Source of the DNA: Spirochaetaceae bacterium
Lineage (GTDB): Bacteria > Spirochaetota > Spirochaetia > DSM-27196 > SKKC01
DNA: 9,308 nt
Direction: 5' to 3'
Assembly (NCBI GenBank): GCA_003554375.1
Contig: PWGF01000136.1
Coordinates: 1-9,308, forward strand
The notes below the pieces were generated by a model. That model was not told where the DNA came from and made no database searches. It saw only the letters and a program-made list of their open reading frames with translations. How positions within the stretch are numbered: position 1 is the first letter of the stretch; every line of letters begins with the position of its first letter. Positions 6,638-9,308 of the stretch are shown here, piece by piece. Both the position numbers and the translations under genes were made by a program.

Positions 6638-7507
6638 TCACGAAGGTACCCCGTGGCGTTCGAGTGCCGCTTTGGCCTGGGCAACTTCATGTGGCCCTAT
6701 GTCGCCGATGAGGATGACGTTGTCCAGGCTGCCAAGCTGCTCCTTCAGCACGTCGAGCACCGCAACCCCCGCCTCCGACTGGTCGGTGAAGAGCTAGGTC
6801 TTGCGGTCAGCCTCTATGATGTCGCGGTATACCTGCGGCCACCGCGTAGTATCGGGTGCGCCGTCGCCCGGGATCCACTGCACACCTGAAAGCTCTTCGA
6901 TGCCAAGAAGGCTCGGGAGGTGCGGGATTTGGCCCGCCCCGTCCAGGTGGTAGAACGGACGAGCCAATCGCTTGCAGGTTGCTTCCAGCTCCGACCTCAC
7001 GAACTCATCGAACATCTCCGGGCCGATCATGTAGGCGAAGTCGCACTGCAGCATGTAATAGGGATCCTTCGAGAGGATCGGAGCCCAGGCGGTGTAGCCC
7101 GGGTTCGTTTGCTTGAGCATTCGATCCAGCTCGTCGAAGTAGGTCCACCAAGCGTCGTGCACCTCCCAAGTCAGCCGCTTGACGTCCTCCGGATAGTCGT
7201 ACAGCGCCAGCGCCAGCTCCCCGCCCGGGAGGGAGGACTGTAGGATGTCCAGATTACCCCCAAGATCGGTCATGCCGAGCTGAACGCTTCCGCCGAAGTA
7301 GTCGATTGCGGTCCTATAGATTGAGACCAGGCGTTTCCACGCAGGCGACTCAAATCCTGTCTCCAGCTTCAGCTCGGGGGCGGGAACGCGCTCGCTCGGA
7401 ACGAACCAGATGGTGTCCTCGCGATTGTGCATGGTACATCCCAGAAATGCTGCAACGACCCCGGGGCCGAAGTTCGGGAAGATCGACGGGTAGCCGTCTG
7501 GAACGTA
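6638..7507 (-). pseudogene. Decayed uroporphyrinogen decarboxylase-like (URO-D superfamily) gene
   Basis: A 212-residue frame (7432 to a TAG at 6796-6794) carries typical URO-D-like blocks such as YHLDGAGQIPHLPSLL and GVQWIPGDGAP. Reading past that TAG in the same frame gives 51 more residues (LFTDQSEAGV..., with LDNVILIGD) to a TGA at 6640-6638, which look like the family's natural C-terminus. Upstream of the ATG the frame continues with YPSIFPNFGPGVVAAFLG, also family-like, until another TAG at 7510-7508; beyond it the reading no longer resembles the family. Full-length members are about 350 residues, so roughly the first 100 or more are missing. The gene therefore has a lost 5' end and an internal nonsense codon. 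Family members act on tetrapyrroles or transfer methyl groups to corrinoid cofactors, and many copies sit in sugar loci with unknown roles. The intervening frame has no shifts, so decay seems recent. Confidence 0.8.
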
Positions 7508-7616
7508 CTAACCCGGCTTTGCCGATTCCGAAGGAGCTATGACATCGCTCGGAGGTGGTGTTTGTAGCTGTCTAGAGGCCTCAGTTGAGGTACGATGGGC
7601 ACTAATGCGCATGTTC

Positions 7617-7623
7617 GGAGGGA
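7617..7623 (+). promoter_or_regulatory. Strong ribosome binding site of the ClbS/DfsB-like gene
   Basis: GGAGGGA lies six bases before the ATG at 7630 and fixes that start. The only in-frame ATG upstream candidates lack such a site. Confidence 0.7.
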
Positions 7624-7629
7624 ACGTCT

Positions 7630-8145
7630 ATGCCGAGACCGACCGACAAGAACAGCCTGTTGCAGCTGAGCGAAACGAACTTCAACAAGCTGTTGGACTT
7701 CATCGAGTCCATACCCGAAGACTATCGGTACATGTCATATGAGAATGAGGAGCTCAATGACAGGGACAGAACCGTGTCAGATGTGATGTGCCACTTGCAC
7801 GAGTGGCATCTGATGATGATGCAGTGGTACGAGGTGGGGATGTCAGGTGAGAAGCCGGCGATTCCCGCGGAGGATGTCACGTGGCAAACCTTACCAGTGC
7901 TGAACCGTCGGATCTACCGGAAGTACAAAGGTACCGAACTGGACCACGCCTTGACGCTTTTACGGGAGAGCCACGCCAAGGTGATGGCTCTCATCCTGAA
8001 GCATAGCGATGAAGAGTTGTTCACCAAGAAGCGGTACTCCTGGACCGGGGCGACATCATTAGGTGCCTATCTGATTTCGGCCACCTCGAGTCACTATGAT
8101 TGGGCACTGAAAACCATCAGGCCGATCAAGAGGCTTTCGACGTAA
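7630..8145 (+). CDS. ClbS/DfsB family four-helix bundle protein
   Basis: This is a 171-residue soluble protein, the usual size for the family. It opens with MPRPTDKNSLLQLSETNFNK, and has HLHEWH at 55-60, a W-x2-LPVLN stretch at 85-91, RESH at 112-115, and near the C-terminus WTGATSLGAYLISATSSHYD (138-157) before WALKTI. This order is characteristic of the ClbS/DfsB family, a branch of the DinB-like four-helix proteins. The best known member, ClbS of the colibactin island, protects its host by opening the reactive cyclopropane of colibactin; most relatives have no known substrate. No polyketide or peptide toxin genes are in the window, so this copy may be an orphan resistance or detoxification gene. 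It appears to be a single-gene unit with its own strong ribosome site, and no clear promoter was found. Confidence 0.9.
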   Translation: MPRPTDKNSLLQLSETNFNKLLDFIESIPEDYRYMSYENEELNDRDRTVSDVMCHLHEWHLMMMQWYEVGMSGEKPAIPAEDVTWQTLPVLNRRIYRKYKGTELDHALTLLRESHAKVMALILKHSDEELFTKKRYSWTGATSLGAYLISATSSHYDWALKTIRPIKRLST

Positions 8146-8374
8146 GGAGCGGTCCGTCACCGGTTTGCTGTCACCACCCAGGGCGAAATCGGCGATCACC
8201 CTCTTCCTGCGTATCCCGGTTGGGACCGTCGTTACGATGGCCGGCGCATTTGCTGAAGGAGTACAGGCGCGACGACTAACCAGGCTGGGGCTTGGGGCCG
8301 TGTTGGGCAATGAACCAGGTGTTCCCGACAACGCCGCGGTACATGCCTGTCCACTCTTGCTTTCGTCATGATCT
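8146..8374. other. Gene-free spacer between the ClbS-like and HEPN genes
   Basis: No convincing gene, RNA or terminator is seen in these 229 bases. Open frames on both strands are short or overlap the neighbours and have no ribosome site. The two flanking genes are convergent. Confidence 0.5.
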
Positions 8375-8761
8375 TCAGTAGCCGAGGCCGACCTTAACCG
8401 CGTCGCGGATTCGGGCCGCCGATCGGCCCGCTCCTTCAACGTTCTCCTCGGTAGGGTCGATTCGAACCGGATATCGCACGGCGACCGCGTAATCGTTCAG
8501 TTCGTTGCATTCGCGCTCTAGATCCTCGAAGGCCGGCACAAGTGTAGTGATATGTTTCAGCAATACCAGCAGGTCATGCGGCTTCGGAGTATCAACTTGG
8601 TAAGACTGAAGCACCGCTTCCAGTCGCTCTTCCGCGGACTGTTGATAGTGAAAACAGATGATCTCTCGCGGTTGAGGTCTAAGCTTACGGAGGTGTTCAG
8701 CGGCCCGGCTGCCGTCTTCCGCCAACTCCAACCACTCCTGCACCAAGTCCTCCGAAGTCAA
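8375..8761 (-). CDS. HEPN domain protein paired with a nucleotidyltransferase
   Basis: This is a 128-residue helical protein. CFHYQQSAEERLEAVL (36-51) and the later NDYAVAVRYP (89-98) are hallmarks of the HEPN family of Pfam05168 type. It follows the MNT gene with a TTGA overlap, so the natural start is TTG at 8761-8759, with a purine-rich AAGGGGTGG just upstream. A GTG six codons further in, with GGAGGA before it, is an alternative start. MNT-HEPN pairs act as toxin-antitoxin modules in the studied HepT/MntA case, where HEPN is an RNase silenced by AMPylation of a tyrosine. Here the classical C-terminal R-x4-6-H-x-Y motif is absent; the only R-x5-H is REIICFH (32-38) in a different helix. 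RNase activity is therefore uncertain. Confidence 0.88.
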   Translation of the reverse strand: MTSEDLVQEWLELAEDGSRAAEHLRKLRPQPREIICFHYQQSAEERLEAVLQSYQVDTPKPHDLLVLLKHITTLVPAFEDLERECNELNDYAVAVRYPVRIDPTEENVEGAGRSAARIRDAVKVGLGY

Positions 8762-9078
8762 ACTGCCACCCCTTCGCGAGCGATAGCTGTTTCGAATGCG
8801 GCTCCCGCTCTGAGCCGCTCCTCGAAGGTCGTTTTGTCGTATACAACAAGGTCCACCGAGCAGTTCAGCCGACGGAACAGGTCCAGCCGGAGCGAGCGCG
8901 TAATAGTAAGCAGTCGCTCATCGCGTGAGTTCAGCAGGATACAGAGATCAATGTCGCTTTCGTCGTCGGCGTCACCGGTTGCGCCCGAACCGAAAAGCAG
9001 AACCCGGTCTACATCGAATTCCGAGCGGATTGATTTCGCGGCTTCGGCGAGCCCTGGTATCTCGGTTTTCGTACTCAT
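8758..9078 (-). CDS. Minimal nucleotidyltransferase (MNT/MntA-like)
   Basis: This 106-residue soluble protein of the polymerase-beta superfamily has all three metal-binding acids. The signature G-S-x10-D-x-D runs from G30-S31 to D42 and D44 (LFGSGATG...SDIDLCIL), and the third Asp is D76 in VDLVVY. In characterised pairs such a protein transfers AMP to the HEPN partner and neutralises it; that function is inferred here from the pairing. The ATG start at 9078 has GGAG five bases upstream. The gene ends in a four-base overlap with the HEPN gene, so the two are made together, nucleotidyltransferase first. Length and motifs are intact, suggesting an active enzyme. Confidence 0.92.
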   Translation of the reverse strand: MSTKTEIPGLAEAAKSIRSEFDVDRVLLFGSGATGDADDESDIDLCILLNSRDERLLTITRSLRLDLFRRLNCSVDLVVYDKTTFEERLRAGAAFETAIAREGVAV

Positions 9079-9092
9079 CTCGGCTCCATTCT

Positions 9093-9121
9093 ATCATAGG
9101 CCGGGGCTTTCCGTTTTCCGA
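9093..9121 (-). promoter_or_regulatory. Weak promoter candidate for the MNT-HEPN pair
   Basis: Read on the minus strand, TCGGAA (9121-9116), 17 bases and TATGAT (9098-9093) resemble sigma70 boxes; the -10 matches five of six. The predicted start would fall within or just upstream of the GGAG ribosome site, which weakens the call. TAGAAT (9093-9088) is an alternative -10 without a matching -35. Confidence 0.28.
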
Positions 9122-9185
9122 CCCATGTGTGCCCAACCGGTAGCGGATGCGCGGCTCAGCGACTGGACCGTCAGGTACGAATCGT

Positions 9186-9300
9186 TGGGGGAAGTATCCC
9201 CCACGCTCCAGCCCGCGTGCCCTGCGGGCACCGGGGCGTGCTTATCGGGCTCCGCTCCCGCTCCGCCCTGCACGCCCCTCGCGGTCTTCCGCTTCCCCCA
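9186..9300. repeat. Nested GC-rich inverted repeats (structured intergenic element)
   Basis: An outer pair, TGGGGGAAG (9186-9194) and CTTCCCCCA (9292-9300), is perfect over 9 bp. Inside it GGGGCGTGC (9233-9241) pairs perfectly with GCACGCCCC (9270-9278), and GTGCCC/GGGCAC (9217-9222, 9226-9231) form a tight stem-loop. The left outer arm also forms its own hairpin, TGGGGGA-AGTA-TCCCCCA (9186-9203). No open frame with a ribosome site spans the element. It may be a REP-like or other dispersed repeat, a structured RNA, or a mobile-element end; the window stops eight bases beyond it, so the full extent is unknown. Confidence 0.6.
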
Positions 9301-9308
9301 CCATAGGC

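Noticed and set aside
6653..6889. 78-residue plus-strand open frame after the AI-2E gene
   Set aside because: It is antisense to the readable C-terminal part of the URO-D-like pseudogene.
8165..8371. 68-residue plus-strand open frame in the spacer between the ClbS-like and HEPN genes
   Set aside because: No ribosome site, no recognisable domain and no supporting context.
1..9308. CRISPR array, tRNA or rRNA genes
   Set aside because: No regularly spaced direct repeats of CRISPR length and no tRNA or rRNA signatures were seen on reading both strands by eye.

Overview
The window is bacterial DNA of moderately high GC content. It has compact genes, Shine-Dalgarno sites, frequent GTG starts (plus one likely TTG), and short stop/start overlaps in three gene pairs. 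The mix is a sugar-type ABC permease pair, an FAD oxidoreductase of the sugar-cluster type, a URO-D-like remnant, a ClbS/DfsB-like protein and an MNT-HEPN pair. This is typical of soil or host-associated lineages rich in glycan loci, such as Armatimonadota, Chloroflexota or Poribacteria-like groups. That placement is inference; nothing here fixes a taxon.

Region 1 (1-2338, plus strand) looks like the tail of an operon. It holds the C-terminal third of an unknown protein cut by the window edge, then a 111-residue unknown protein that overlaps it by four bases. After a short spacer carrying a 9-bp tandem repeat comes a 514-residue FAD-dependent oxidoreductase with an unusual low-complexity insertion. 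Region 2 (2353-4124, minus strand) is a MalF/MalG-type pair of sugar ABC permeases, overlapping by four bases and served by a good sigma70-like promoter at 4179-4207. No substrate-binding protein or ATPase is visible. A 192-bp AT-rich divergent intergenic region separates the permeases from region 3 (4317-5240, plus), a full-length 307-residue paralogue of the truncated protein at the left edge, about 60% identical over the shared part. Duplicated copies flanking a transporter and an oxidoreductase suggest a carbohydrate or sugar-acid acquisition locus in which this unknown family has a conserved role.

Region 4 (about 5429-6562, plus) is an AI-2E/PerM family membrane protein, possibly leaderless. 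Region 5 (6638-7507, minus) is a decayed URO-D-like gene. It lacks its N-terminal part and has an internal in-frame TAG, beyond which the family's C-terminus is still readable. Region 6 (7630-8145, plus) is a ClbS/DfsB-family four-helix protein. Region 7 (8375-9078, minus) is a two-gene MNT nucleotidyltransferase/HEPN module that resembles toxin-antitoxin pairs. The right end (9186-9300) is a GC-rich set of nested inverted repeats with no gene, probably a structured or mobile intergenic repeat.

The left half reads as one or two carbohydrate-use operons. The right half, from about 5250, is a looser accessory mosaic of single genes, a pseudogene and a possible defence or toxin-antitoxin module.
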